Below, in pieces: positions 1 through 9,515 of a DNA stretch of 64,000 nucleotides. The notes beneath the pieces were generated by a model, which saw only the letters and a program-made list of their open reading frames with translations, was not told the DNA's origin and searched no databases. The DNA is from Sphingobium psychrophilum (GTDB taxonomy: Bacteria; Pseudomonadota; Alphaproteobacteria; Sphingomonadales; Sphingomonadaceae), in assembly GCF_012927105.1 (NCBI RefSeq), contig NZ_JABBFV010000017.1, forward strand, positions 1-64,000, in the 5' to 3' direction. Made by a program: the position numbers and the translations under genes. The number at the start of each line of letters is the position of its first letter. Positions within the stretch are counted from its first letter, which is position 1.

Positions 1-120
1 AAATCAACCCCGATCATCATATCCTTTGTCACGGTTGCCGTCCTTTCCGCTCAGTGGCCTTTCAACACCACTATCTTGGCACATTGCGATGCCGTCTGGG
101 GAGGGCGGCAACCACCCCAT

Positions 121-253
121 CTGTTTGGAAAAGCCGGTTCCGGCCCGCTCCCTCGGCCAACCACCCGATCCAGTATCATCTTGTCGGGTGGTTGGCCGAG
201 GGAGCGGGCCGGAACCGGACTTGAAAAGCGCCCGTTCGCGCTTTTCCAAACAG
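121..253. repeat. Nested long inverted repeat upstream of the phoD-like gene
   Basis: Two nested inverted repeats are visible. The inner arms (134-168 and 184-218) are 35 nt and perfectly complementary, around a 15-nt loop. Outer arms of 14 nt (121-134 and 240-253) also match exactly. The element ends about 50 bp before the phosphatase start codon. It could form a very stable hairpin in RNA or a cruciform in DNA. It is too long for a normal terminator and has no following T run, so it is probably a small palindromic repeat or the relic of a mobile element. Confidence 0.8.
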
Positions 254-301
254 GCTCTAAGACATATTTGTAAAACAGCCAAATCCAAGGGTCGCTCGTC
301 C

Positions 302-1855
302 ATGTTCAACCGCCGCCAGTTCCTGACCGCCGCCACCATAGTGCCTGCCATCGGGACGCCCGCCATCCTGAAGGCGCAGAGTTGGTTCGCCGGCTATCCC
401 TTTTCCCTCGGTGTGACGTCGGGCGATCCGGCGTCGGACGGCTTTGTCATCTGGACCAAATTGGCGCCCAAGCCTTTCGACCCCCATGGCGGGATGCCGA
501 TGGTCCCGCTGCCGGTAAAATGGGAGGTCGCCAGCGACGATCGGTTCAAGACCATCGTCGCCAGCGGCGAAGCGCAAGCGCGGCCGGAATTGGGTCACAG
601 CGTCCATGTCGAGGTCGCCGGACTGCAACCCGACCGGCCTTATTGGTATCGCTTTTTCCTGGGGAGCGACCGGTCGTCGCAAGGCCGCGCGCGCACGCTG
701 CCGCTGGCCTCGTCTAGCCCGACCGCACTGAAATTCGGTGTTGCGGGCTGCCAGAATTACGAGGACGGCCTGTTCACCGCTTTCCGCCATCTGGCGCGCG
801 AAGACGATTTGGCCTTCGTCTATCATTATGGCGACTTCATCTACGAATATCAGCAGCGCGCACCGGACTATGACAAGGATGGTCTGCCTGTCGATCAGGT
901 CCGTCACCATATCGGCCAGGACTGTTTCGATCTGGCCGACTATCGCCTGCGCTACGCCCAATATCTGAGCGACTACGACCTGCAGGCGGCGCGCGCGAAG
1001 CATACATGGTTTCCGACCTTCGACGACCATGAAATTGAGAATAATTGGGTAGGCGATATCTCCGGCAAGGGGCTGGCCCCGAACGAGATATTCCGCCTGC
1101 GCCGCCAGGCGGGATTGCAGGCCTGGTATGAATATATGCCGGTCCGCGCAGCGATGCTGCCCCGCGACGGGATCATCACCAACGCCTATCGCGAAGCGCG
1201 CTTCGGCGATCTTCTGTCGATCGACTTCCTGGACACCCGGTCCTTCCGCACCGACCAGCCCTGCGACGACGGGTTTAAGCCCTATTGCACCGACATCGAC
1301 AGCAACAAGGCGCAGGTCATTTCGGCGGAAGAGGAAAGCTGGCTCGTGCGCAACCTGACGCGCGGGCACACCCGTTGGAACTGCGTGGCGCAGCAGGTGA
1401 TGATGATGTCGCTCGACCGGCGGCGTTATGCCGACGAAAAGCAGAAAATCTACAATATCGATAGCTGGGCTGCCTATGCCAAGCCGCGCGAGCGACTGCT
1501 GGCCAAGATGCGCGGGCTGGACAATGTGGTCGTACTGACCGGGGACGAGCATCAGAATTTCGCAGGCCTGCTGAACGATGGCGACAAGACGGTGGCGGTC
1601 GAGTTCGTCTCCACGTCCATCTCGTCGGGTGGCGATGGATCGGACCTGCGCACCGGCAGCGATGTGATGTTGCGCAACAACCCGGAACTGAAGTTCATTA
1701 ACGACCAGCGCGGCTATCTCGTGTGCGAAGTGACCCCTGAAGCTTGGACCACAAGGATGCGGGTGATGGACCAGGTATCGACGCCCGGCGGCGCGATCAG
1801 CACCCGCGCAACGCTGACCGTGCCACATGGCAGGCCGTCGATCAACATCGCCTGA
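302..1855 (+). CDS. PhoD-like alkaline phosphatase / phosphodiesterase, Tat-exported
   Basis: This predicted periplasmic metallophosphatase releases phosphate from organic phosphoesters. The protein is 517 aa from the ATG at 302, which gives an N-terminal Tat signal (NRRQFLTAATIVPAIGTP) with the twin arginines at residues 4-5. PhoD-family landmarks follow in order: the N-terminal beta domain (TSGDPASDGFVIWTKL), YHYGDFIYEY, FDDHEIENNW and LTGDEHQNF, which carry the metal-binding Asp/His positions. An in-frame extension to position 26 would run through the inverted repeat and destroy the signal peptide, so the 302 start is preferred. The gene is monocistronic, and no Pho box was identified. Confidence 0.88.
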   Translation: MFNRRQFLTAATIVPAIGTPAILKAQSWFAGYPFSLGVTSGDPASDGFVIWTKLAPKPFDPHGGMPMVPLPVKWEVASDDRFKTIVASGEAQARPELGHSVHVEVAGLQPDRPYWYRFFLGSDRSSQGRARTLPLASSSPTALKFGVAGCQNYEDGLFTAFRHLAREDDLAFVYHYGDFIYEYQQRAPDYDKDGLPVDQVRHHIGQDCFDLADYRLRYAQYLSDYDLQAARAKHTWFPTFDDHEIENNWVGDISGKGLAPNEIFRLRRQAGLQAWYEYMPVRAAMLPRDGIITNAYREARFGDLLSIDFLDTRSFRTDQPCDDGFKPYCTDIDSNKAQVISAEEESWLVRNLTRGHTRWNCVAQQVMMMSLDRRRYADEKQKIYNIDSWAAYAKPRERLLAKMRGLDNVVVLTGDEHQNFAGLLNDGDKTVAVEFVSTSISSGGDGSDLRTGSDVMLRNNPELKFINDQRGYLVCEVTPEAWTTRMRVMDQVSTPGGAISTRATLTVPHGRPSINIA

Positions 1856-1910
1856 CATTGACGTAAACGGAAACGCGCTCTACATCGCCATCGGTTGCAG
1901 TAGGAGACCG

Positions 1911-2381
1911 ATGGCGATGGAAGAAATTGTCTATTTCGAGGATATCGCGATCGGCGACGGCTTCGACTTCGGCCCGCTGACCGTCTCGCGCGAAGAGACG
2001 GTCGCCTTCGCCGCCGAGTTCGACCCCCAGCCCTTCCATCTGTCCGACGAAGCAGCGGCGCAGACGCATTTCGGCACGCTGTCCGCCAGCGGATGGCACA
2101 CCACCGCCCTGTTCATGAAGATGTTCGTCGCGGAAATGCAGCGCCAGCCCGGTCGCCAGGCCGCCAGCCTGGGCGCGATGGGCGTGGACGAACTGCGCTG
2201 GCTACGTCCTCTCCGCCCCGGCGACACGCTGCATGGGCGCAGCGAAGTGATCGACAAGAAAGCGTCGCAAAGCCGCCCGGAAATGGGCATCGTCCGCAGC
2301 AAAGTGGCGATCTTAAACCAGGACGACAAGCCCGTCCTGACCATGATCCCGATCGCCATGTGGCGCACGCGGCCCGTTTGA
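1911..2381 (+). CDS. MaoC-like hot-dog fold (R)-hydratase family protein
   Basis: This 156-aa protein has the single hot-dog fold of MaoC dehydratases, which hydrate or dehydrate enoyl-CoA thioesters. The motif AAEFDPQPFHLSDEAA near residues 35-50 holds the conserved Asp/His hydratase pair, followed by GTLSASGWHT and RWLRPLRPGDTL. Two in-frame ATGs (1911 and 1917) lie just after AGGAG at about 1902. I chose 1911, but the spacing also permits 1917. The true substrate cannot be told from sequence, because many sphingomonad MaoC proteins are stand-alone and uncharacterised. It converges with the next leftward gene across a palindromic repeat. Confidence 0.8.
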   Translation: MAMEEIVYFEDIAIGDGFDFGPLTVSREETVAFAAEFDPQPFHLSDEAAAQTHFGTLSASGWHTTALFMKMFVAEMQRQPGRQAASLGAMGVDELRWLRPLRPGDTLHGRSEVIDKKASQSRPEMGIVRSKVAILNQDDKPVLTMIPIAMWRTRPV

Positions 2382-2399
2382 TTATGATATTCCCACCAT

Positions 2400-2479
2400 C
2401 CGTTCGCCCTGAGCCTGTCGAAGGGCCGTCCTTTCTCAACGAAAGAAGTGCAGGGCTTCGACAGGCTCAGCCCGAACGG
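2400..2479. repeat. REP-like palindromic repeat between convergent genes
   Basis: Two near-complementary 27-nt arms (about 2400-2426 and 2453-2479) contain the core GAGCCTGTCGAAGG and its inverse CTTCGACAGGCTC. This core is a dispersed palindrome common in sphingomonad and related genomes. It sits between the 3' ends of the MaoC-like gene and the leftward secreted-protein gene, where it could act as a bidirectional terminator or mRNA-stabilising hairpin. Confidence 0.75.
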
Positions 2480-2488
2480 GTTTAGGGT

Positions 2489-2980
2489 TCAATGCGCGGG
2501 CTGGTTCGCCTGCGCATCCGCCGCCATCACGCGGACAGAAGCCGCCTTCGATCCCGCAATCTGGACCAGATGCCGCCCGGCAGGCAGGTCGAACCAGACG
2601 ATCTTGCGGATATCCGAACAATCCGGCCCATGGCCATGCTCGACCGAGCCGAGCGATACGTCGCCCGTCACCACATCCACCCAGGCTGGCCCAGACAGCG
2701 CGATACCGACTCGCGCCGCCTGCTTGAGCGACAGGCTAAACAGCCCGCCATAGCCATCCTTCGCCCCTTTGCCCGGCGCAACGGGAAACTGGACCTGCGC
2801 AGCCGGGGTCAGCGTGGCGGTCAGCGGCTTGCCCAGGATCAACGCAGGCGCGCCCTGCGCCAACACGCCGGCCTTCGCCTGCCCGCTCTGGGTCCAACTA
2901 GTCCAGGGTTCGTTCAGCACCGCCGGCACAGCGCAGACGGGATCGGCGGCAGCCAGCAACAAGGTGGCTAGGATCATCAT
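2489..2980 (-). CDS. Secreted hypothetical protein, 163 aa
   Basis: I do not recognise the family. The ATG at 2980 starts a protein whose first 15-18 residues (MMILATLLLAAADPVCA) look like a short signal sequence. The rest is beta-rich, with no catalytic motif, and contains two Cys in addition to those near the signal. The start lies 4 bp beyond the mutL stop, with GGGAGG embedded in the mutL 3' end, so it is probably cotranscribed and translationally coupled with mutL. A TTG codon 18 nt upstream could extend it into mutL but lacks support. A periplasmic location is inferred from the signal only. Confidence 0.6.
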   Translation of the reverse strand: MMILATLLLAAADPVCAVPAVLNEPWTSWTQSGQAKAGVLAQGAPALILGKPLTATLTPAAQVQFPVAPGKGAKDGYGGLFSLSLKQAARVGIALSGPAWVDVVTGDVSLGSVEHGHGPDCSDIRKIVWFDLPAGRHLVQIAGSKAASVRVMAADAQANQPAH

Positions 2981-2984
2981 CGGC

Positions 2985-4775
2985 TCATTTCCTCCCAAAT
3001 AGCTTCTCTATGTCGCCATGGCCCAGCTTCACCCAAGTTGGCCGCCCATGGTTGCACTGGCCCGACCGCGGCGTGACTTCCATCTCGCGCAGCAGGGCGT
3101 TCATTTCCGCCACGCTGAGCACCCGCCCCGCGCGCACCGATCCGTGGCAGGCCATGGTCGCGGCTACCAGATCGAGCCGTTCCTTAAGCGACAACGCGCT
3201 GTCATAGGCTGCCAGATCGTCGGCCAGGTCCGTCACCAAACCCTGTACATCCGATTGCCCCAGCATCGCCGGGACCGATCGGACCAGCATGGCAGACGGG
3301 CCGAACCGCTCCAGGTCCAGACCAAAATCCTTGAGCTCAGCGATCCGCGCCTCCAGCCGGTCGCAGGCCGGTTCGTCCAGTTCGACAACTTCTGGCAGCA
3401 GCAGCGCCTGGGAGGCGACGCCCTGCCCCTCCATCGCGTGGCGCATCCGCTCCAGCGTCAGCCGCTCATGCGCGGCATGTTGGTCGACGATGACCAGGCC
3501 GTCCTCCGCTTCCGCCACGATGTAGGTGCGCGCTACCTGACCGCGCGCCACGCCCAGCGGAAAGCTGTTGCCTTCCGGCGCCGGTGCGGCCGCCGGTTCG
3601 GCGCGCGCCTGGGGTGGCGGCGTGATGAAGGACGTGCGACGATCGGCGAAGGAGGATGGCGCGAACTGGTTGTAGCTCCCCGGTGAGAGCGCCGCCGCCT
3701 CGAAGATCGGCATCGCCCCGATGGAGGTGGGCGACACCGGTTCGGGCTTCCAGGCCGACAAGGCGGAAGAGTCTGCATGTTGCACCGCACGAAACCCCTC
3801 CGCATCCAGGGCGCGGCGCAGGCCGGACACGATCATGCCGCGGATCAGCGCGGGATCGCGAAAGCGCACCTCAGTCTTGGCGGGATGGACATTTACATCG
3901 ACTTCCAGCGGCGGCACGTCGAGGAACAGCGCGACGACCGGATGCCGGTCGCGCGCCAGCATGTCGGCATAGGCACCGCGCAATGCCCCGATCAGCAGCC
4001 GGTCCTTCACCGGCCGCCCATTGACGAACAAATATTGATGATCACCCACGCCGCGATTGTAGGTCGGGATGGATGCGACGCCTGACAGGCGGATGCCTTC
4101 GCGTTCCAGGGACACGATGACATGGTTTTCCGCCAACGCCCGGTCAGTCAGCGCAGCGACCCGCTCCTCCCGCGCCTCGTCGGCCTGCACGCCCAACACT
4201 CGACGACCGTCATGTTCCACCGAAAAAGCGACGGCCGGATGTGCCATTGCGAGACGACGGACAATGTCGAGGCAAGCGGCATATTCGGCCTTGGGCGAGC
4301 GCAGGAACTTGCGCCGCGCCGGCACCTTGCCGAACAGCTGCTCCACGATGACCCGCGTGCCCGGCGGCAGGGCGGCTGGCCCTTCCACCACCAGTTGTCC
4401 GTTATCGACCGTGCGGTTCCACCCATCGGCCCCGCGCGGCCGACTGTCGATCGACAGGCGCGCAACGCTGGCGATCGAGGGCAGCGCCTCCCCCCGGAAA
4501 CCCAATGTGGCTACATTTTCAATGGCATCGTCGGGCAGCTTTGACGTGGCATGGCGTTCCAGCGCCAGCGCCATATCGGCCGAATCCATGCCGCAACCAT
4601 CGTCGCTGACCTCGATCCGGTCTAGCCCGCCATTGGACAGGCGAATGGCGATGCGAGTCGCCCCCGCGTCCAAAGCGTTTTCGACAATTTCCTTGAGCGC
4701 GCTGGCGGGTCTTTCGACCACTTCACCGGCAGCGATACGATTGACCAGATGTTCGGGCAGACGGCGTATTGACAT
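2985..4775 (-). CDS. mutL: DNA mismatch repair protein MutL
   Basis: MutL couples MutS mismatch recognition to downstream strand removal. The 596-aa length is normal for alphaproteobacteria. The N-terminal GHKL ATPase is clear: EIVENALDAGATRI near residues 29-42, DDGCGMD near 58-64 and TLGFRGEALPSI near 89-101. The S5-like transducer domain follows (GRPVKDRLL near 245). A proline/alanine-rich linker separates a C-terminal dimerisation domain containing VDQHAAHERL. It is divergent from mreB across about 160 bp, which must hold promoters for both. It is read together with the small secreted protein downstream. Confidence 0.96.
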   Translation of the reverse strand: MSIRRLPEHLVNRIAAGEVVERPASALKEIVENALDAGATRIAIRLSNGGLDRIEVSDDGCGMDSADMALALERHATSKLPDDAIENVATLGFRGEALPSIASVARLSIDSRPRGADGWNRTVDNGQLVVEGPAALPPGTRVIVEQLFGKVPARRKFLRSPKAEYAACLDIVRRLAMAHPAVAFSVEHDGRRVLGVQADEAREERVAALTDRALAENHVIVSLEREGIRLSGVASIPTYNRGVGDHQYLFVNGRPVKDRLLIGALRGAYADMLARDRHPVVALFLDVPPLEVDVNVHPAKTEVRFRDPALIRGMIVSGLRRALDAEGFRAVQHADSSALSAWKPEPVSPTSIGAMPIFEAAALSPGSYNQFAPSSFADRRTSFITPPPQARAEPAAAPAPEGNSFPLGVARGQVARTYIVAEAEDGLVIVDQHAAHERLTLERMRHAMEGQGVASQALLLPEVVELDEPACDRLEARIAELKDFGLDLERFGPSAMLVRSVPAMLGQSDVQGLVTDLADDLAAYDSALSLKERLDLVAATMACHGSVRAGRVLSVAEMNALLREMEVTPRSGQCNHGRPTWVKLGHGDIEKLFGRK

Positions 4776-4934
4776 TGATTAGGGACTAGCCCAATCGAGC
4801 GCTTTCCGCGAGCCGCGAACCTCATATTTTTTGCACTGCAAGGCGCAAGAAAGACAAGGTGGACGGCAACAGCAGAACAGCTTTCCGACCGGCACCCCAA
4901 TCGCGTCGCGGGGACGGCGGGCGATACAGGATAA

Positions 4935-5984
<1,050 letters not shown>

Positions 5985-6001
5985 TCGAGAAGGACGATTA
6001 A

Positions 6002-6916
6002 ATGGCGCGGCCACCCAGCCGACGCCCCGGTATCAACCGGAAGGCGCAATATAGCCTGTTCGCCAGCTATGTCGTGGCGGTTACCGGTGCAGCCATAGGC
6101 CTGTTGCTGGTCGTAGTCGCGATCTTCGATCCCACCGGTTTCTCTGCGATCCGCATTGGGACGGCAGAGATCGGTCGCCCCGTCTCCATGGCGCTCAAGG
6201 GCATGGTGAGCGGAGTGAGTTCGGTAGACGAGATTCTGGCCGCCTATTGGCGCGCCGGGACGCAGAATGTCGCGCTGCGCCGACAGGTAGAGGCAGACCG
6301 TAACCGCATCATAGAAGCCAAGGGTGTCGCCCAGGAAAATCTGCGCCTGAAAAAGCTGCTCAAGCTGGTCGATGCTGACGCCAGTCAGGTTTTGACGGCG
6401 CGCCTGATAGCCTCCTCCGCAAGCAGCGCGCGACGCTTCGCGCGTCTCAATGCCGGACGCTGGCAAGGCGTGCGCCCCGGCATGCCAGTGCGGGCGCCCG
6501 AAGGCTTGATCGGCCGTATCCACATCGTCACGCCCAACAGTTCGGACGTGCTGCTGCTGACCGATACCGCCAACATCGTGCCGGTGCGCCGCGCGAACGA
6601 CAATATCCCGGCCATCTCCACGGGCCTTGGCGATGGATCGGTGGAAATCCGCGCGCTGACGGCTGGACGCAACCCGTTCAGGCCCGGCGACCTGCTGGTG
6701 ACGTCGGGGATCGGCGGCGTCTATCAGCCCAATATACCTGTCGCAGTCGTTGTCCGCGCGCAGGGCGAGATCGCCTATGCCGTACCGCTCGCGAACCCCG
6801 CCAGGGTCGATGCCGTCGTGGTCGAACGCGCTTTCGAACAAGCCGTCACCCGCCCCGGCCCCGCTGCGCCACCGGTGTCCGAAGAGGGCGCGGCCGACAA
6901 CGCCGTCACGCCATGA
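6002..6916 (+). CDS. mreC: Rod shape-determining protein MreC
   Basis: MreC is a bitopic inner-membrane protein that links MreB to the periplasmic wall synthases. The 304-aa product has one transmembrane segment (about residues 22-42, YVVAVTGAAIGLLLVVVAIF), a coiled-coil stretch (about 80-120) and the beta-rich MreC domain (IHIVTPNSSDVLLLTD, GDLLVTSGIGGVYQPNIPVA). The Pro/Ala-rich tail is usual in alphaproteobacteria. Its stop overlaps the mreD start by ATGA, which indicates translational coupling. Confidence 0.95.
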   Translation: MARPPSRRPGINRKAQYSLFASYVVAVTGAAIGLLLVVVAIFDPTGFSAIRIGTAEIGRPVSMALKGMVSGVSSVDEILAAYWRAGTQNVALRRQVEADRNRIIEAKGVAQENLRLKKLLKLVDADASQVLTARLIASSASSARRFARLNAGRWQGVRPGMPVRAPEGLIGRIHIVTPNSSDVLLLTDTANIVPVRRANDNIPAISTGLGDGSVEIRALTAGRNPFRPGDLLVTSGIGGVYQPNIPVAVVVRAQGEIAYAVPLANPARVDAVVVERAFEQAVTRPGPAAPPVSEEGAADNAVTP

Positions 6917-7440
6917 TCGACCGGCATCTAAACCATGTGCCACGGCTGGGACGGCATCCGTCGCGCTTTCGCCTGGCCGGTACGCCGGTCTTTACCGTCA
7001 TGCTGGGCTCGTGCCTGACGGCGCTGCCGGTCATCGCGCAATCCCCTGTCATGCCGCCCTTCGGCCTGCTCGTGCTGCTGTCATGGCGGCTGCTGCGGCC
7101 GGACCTTTGGCGCACATGGATCGGCCTGCCGCTCGGCCTGTTCGACGACATGATGAGCGGTCAGCCCATCGGGTCGGGGATGTTCCTGTGGACCGTGGCG
7201 TTGATCGGCATCGACATGATCGAGCATCGCATGGTTTGGCGCAGCTATCGTCAGGACTGGCTAATCGCGGCGCTCGCCATTATCTTCTGCATCGCCGGTG
7301 GCTTGTTCTTCGCAAGGATCACCGGTGGAGGTAATGTGCGCTTCTTGCTGGTCGCCCCACAGATAGTCTGGACGATATTGCTGTTTCCCTTCGTCGTCCG
7401 GCAATGTGCGCGGATCGACCGCTGGCGTGTGATGGCATGA
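6913..7440 (+). CDS. mreD: Rod shape-determining membrane protein MreD
   Basis: MreD is a polytopic inner-membrane partner of MreC in the elongasome. The 175-aa sequence contains about five hydrophobic segments and the family-like region PPFGLLVLLSWRLLRPDLWRTWIGLPLGLFDDMMSGQPIGSGMFLWT. It overlaps mreC at its start and mrdA at its stop by 4 nt each. The sequence is weakly conserved in general, so the call rests on both motif and position. Confidence 0.92.
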   Translation: MIDRHLNHVPRLGRHPSRFRLAGTPVFTVMLGSCLTALPVIAQSPVMPPFGLLVLLSWRLLRPDLWRTWIGLPLGLFDDMMSGQPIGSGMFLWTVALIGIDMIEHRMVWRSYRQDWLIAALAIIFCIAGGLFFARITGGGNVRFLLVAPQIVWTILLFPFVVRQCARIDRWRVMA

Positions 7441-9515
7441 AATTCCTCACCCCCAAGCGCAAGATCATCACAGAAGCGGCCCAATCCTTCACCTTCACCC
7501 GGCGCGCAATGGTGGTCGGCGGCATTCAGGGTGCGATCGGCGCCTTGCTGGTCGGGCGGATGGCCTGGATCAGCGTGGCGGAAAATGAGAAATACAGCCT
7601 CCTGTCCGAAAGCAATCGCGTCAACCTGACGCTGATTCCGCCGCGACGGGGCTGGATCGTGGATCGCAACGGCCGGCCGCTGGCCAATAACCGCACCGAT
7701 TTCCGCGTCGACTTGATCCCGCAGCGTATCGTGGATGCCGACGCGACCATCCGGCATCTGGCGCAGTTGCTTAATCTGCAACCGGACGATGTCGATCGCA
7801 TCCGCGACGACCTGGAAAAATCCGCCGGTTTTCAGCCGGTGCAGGTTGCCGACAAGCTGACCTACGACCAATATGCCGCCATCAGCGTACGCCTGCCCGA
7901 CCTGCCGGGTGTGGCGCCCAGCCAGGGCTTTTCGCGCCATTATCCGGCCGGTGCCACGGTGGGCCATCTGCTTGGCTATGTCGGCGCGGCGACGGCAGAA
8001 GATTATAAGGCGAACAAAGATCCACTGCTGATCACGCCCGGTTTCAAGCTGGGCAAGGACGGGCTGGAAAAGGCGTTCGACCGGCATCTAACAGGCAAGG
8101 CCGGCGCCAAGCGGGTCGAGGTGACGGCGCGCGGCAAGATCGTGCGGGAACTGACGACGCGCCAGGATACACCGGGCAACTCGATCAAGCTGACCATCGA
8201 CGCAGGGCTTCAGGAATATGCCGGCCGCCGCCTTGCCACGCAAAGCGGGTCGGTGGTGGTGATTGACTGCCAAAATGGCGATGTTCTGGCCCTCGCGTCG
8301 ATGCCCAGCTTCGACCCCAATAGTTTTTCCGACGGCATCAGCCATCTGGAATATGAAATGCTGTCGAAGGACGATCATGTCCCGCTGCGCAACAAGACGC
8401 TTCAGGGCCTTTATCCGCCCGGCTCGACGGTCAAGCCGATGGTCGCATTGGCGCTGCTGGAGGCCGGCATTGGCCCGCAGGAGACGGTCAGTTGCGGCGG
8501 CGCGATCCGGGTCGGCAACACGCTGTTCCATTGCCACAAGCGCCGCGGCCATGGCTCGCTCAACATGCGCGGCGCGATCGCCCAAAGTTGCGACATCTAT
8601 TTCTACCAGATGGCGCAGCGCATCGGCATGGACCGGATCGCCAGCATGGCGCGCCGTGTCGGCATGGGCCAGAAATTCGACCTGCCCTTCCCCAGCCAAA
8701 GCTATGGCACGGTGCCGGACCCGGCGTGGAAGGAAAAGAAATATGACCAGAAATGGCAGGTTTACGACACGGTGAACGCCACCATCGGCCAGGGCTATAT
8801 GCTGATCAACCCGCTGCAAATGGCGGTGATGGCAGCGCGCCTGGCGACCGGCAAGCAATTGATGCCCAATTTCATCCATAACGCCAGGCGGCCCGAACCC
8901 GCGACGGTCGGCGCGACCGAAGAGCATCTGGTCGTCATCCGCGACGCCATGAACGCCGTGGTCAATGGCGGCGGCACCGGCGGCGCGGCACGCAGTTCCA
9001 TCCCCGGCGTCATGATCGCGGGCAAGACCGGCACCGCACAGGTCCGGCGCATTACCATGGCGGAACGCGCCGGGGGCGTGCGCGGCAATAGTTCGCTGGC
9101 TTTCAAATTGCGCGACCATGCGTTGTTTCAGGGCTTCGCTCCATTCGACAATCCGCGTTACGCGATCGCCTGCATCATCGAACATGGCGGTCATATGATC
9201 CGCAACGAAGATGCGCCAATGATCGCCAGCGATACCTTGTCCTATCTGTTCGACCCGGCCAAGGCGATGGAGAAGCTGGAAACGCTGGAAAAGGGTTGGG
9301 GCGGCACGCCCTCGGAACGACAGGCGCGTGAAATGGCCGCGTTCCGCCTCGCCAAGGCGATAGAAAAGGGCGAGGTTGCACCGCCTTCGGATAATGCAGC
9401 TGACAATGCCAGCAATGCAGCGACGCCCTCCCCGGCCCCGCCGCCGCCCGCGCGTGATGAGAGCGACAATGATGTTCCGCCCCCGCCCGGCGCCAATATG
9501 ACCGACGCGCCATGA
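7437..9515 (+). CDS. mrdA: Penicillin-binding protein 2, elongasome transpeptidase
   Basis: This transpeptidase cross-links peptidoglycan during elongation, working with RodA. The 692-aa protein has one N-terminal transmembrane helix (about residues 23-43) and a dimerisation domain (RRGWIVDRNGRPLANN). In its transpeptidase domain the active-site motif is GSTVKPM near residue 330, the SxN-type motif is SCDIYFY near 386, and KTGTAQ lies near 530. The start ATG overlaps the mreD stop as ATGA. The C-terminal tail is rich in Pro, Ala and Asp and is probably disordered. Confidence 0.96.
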   Translation: MKFLTPKRKIITEAAQSFTFTRRAMVVGGIQGAIGALLVGRMAWISVAENEKYSLLSESNRVNLTLIPPRRGWIVDRNGRPLANNRTDFRVDLIPQRIVDADATIRHLAQLLNLQPDDVDRIRDDLEKSAGFQPVQVADKLTYDQYAAISVRLPDLPGVAPSQGFSRHYPAGATVGHLLGYVGAATAEDYKANKDPLLITPGFKLGKDGLEKAFDRHLTGKAGAKRVEVTARGKIVRELTTRQDTPGNSIKLTIDAGLQEYAGRRLATQSGSVVVIDCQNGDVLALASMPSFDPNSFSDGISHLEYEMLSKDDHVPLRNKTLQGLYPPGSTVKPMVALALLEAGIGPQETVSCGGAIRVGNTLFHCHKRRGHGSLNMRGAIAQSCDIYFYQMAQRIGMDRIASMARRVGMGQKFDLPFPSQSYGTVPDPAWKEKKYDQKWQVYDTVNATIGQGYMLINPLQMAVMAARLATGKQLMPNFIHNARRPEPATVGATEEHLVVIRDAMNAVVNGGGTGGAARSSIPGVMIAGKTGTAQVRRITMAERAGGVRGNSSLAFKLRDHALFQGFAPFDNPRYAIACIIEHGGHMIRNEDAPMIASDTLSYLFDPAKAMEKLETLEKGWGGTPSERQAREMAAFRLAKAIEKGEVAPPSDNAADNASNAATPSPAPPPPARDESDNDVPPPPGANMTDAP

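Noticed and set aside
257..1858. Long minus-strand open frame opposite the phoD-like gene
   Set aside because: It is antisense to a well-supported phosphatase, has Arg/His/Gln-rich shadow composition and shows no motif. High GC produces such frames throughout the window.
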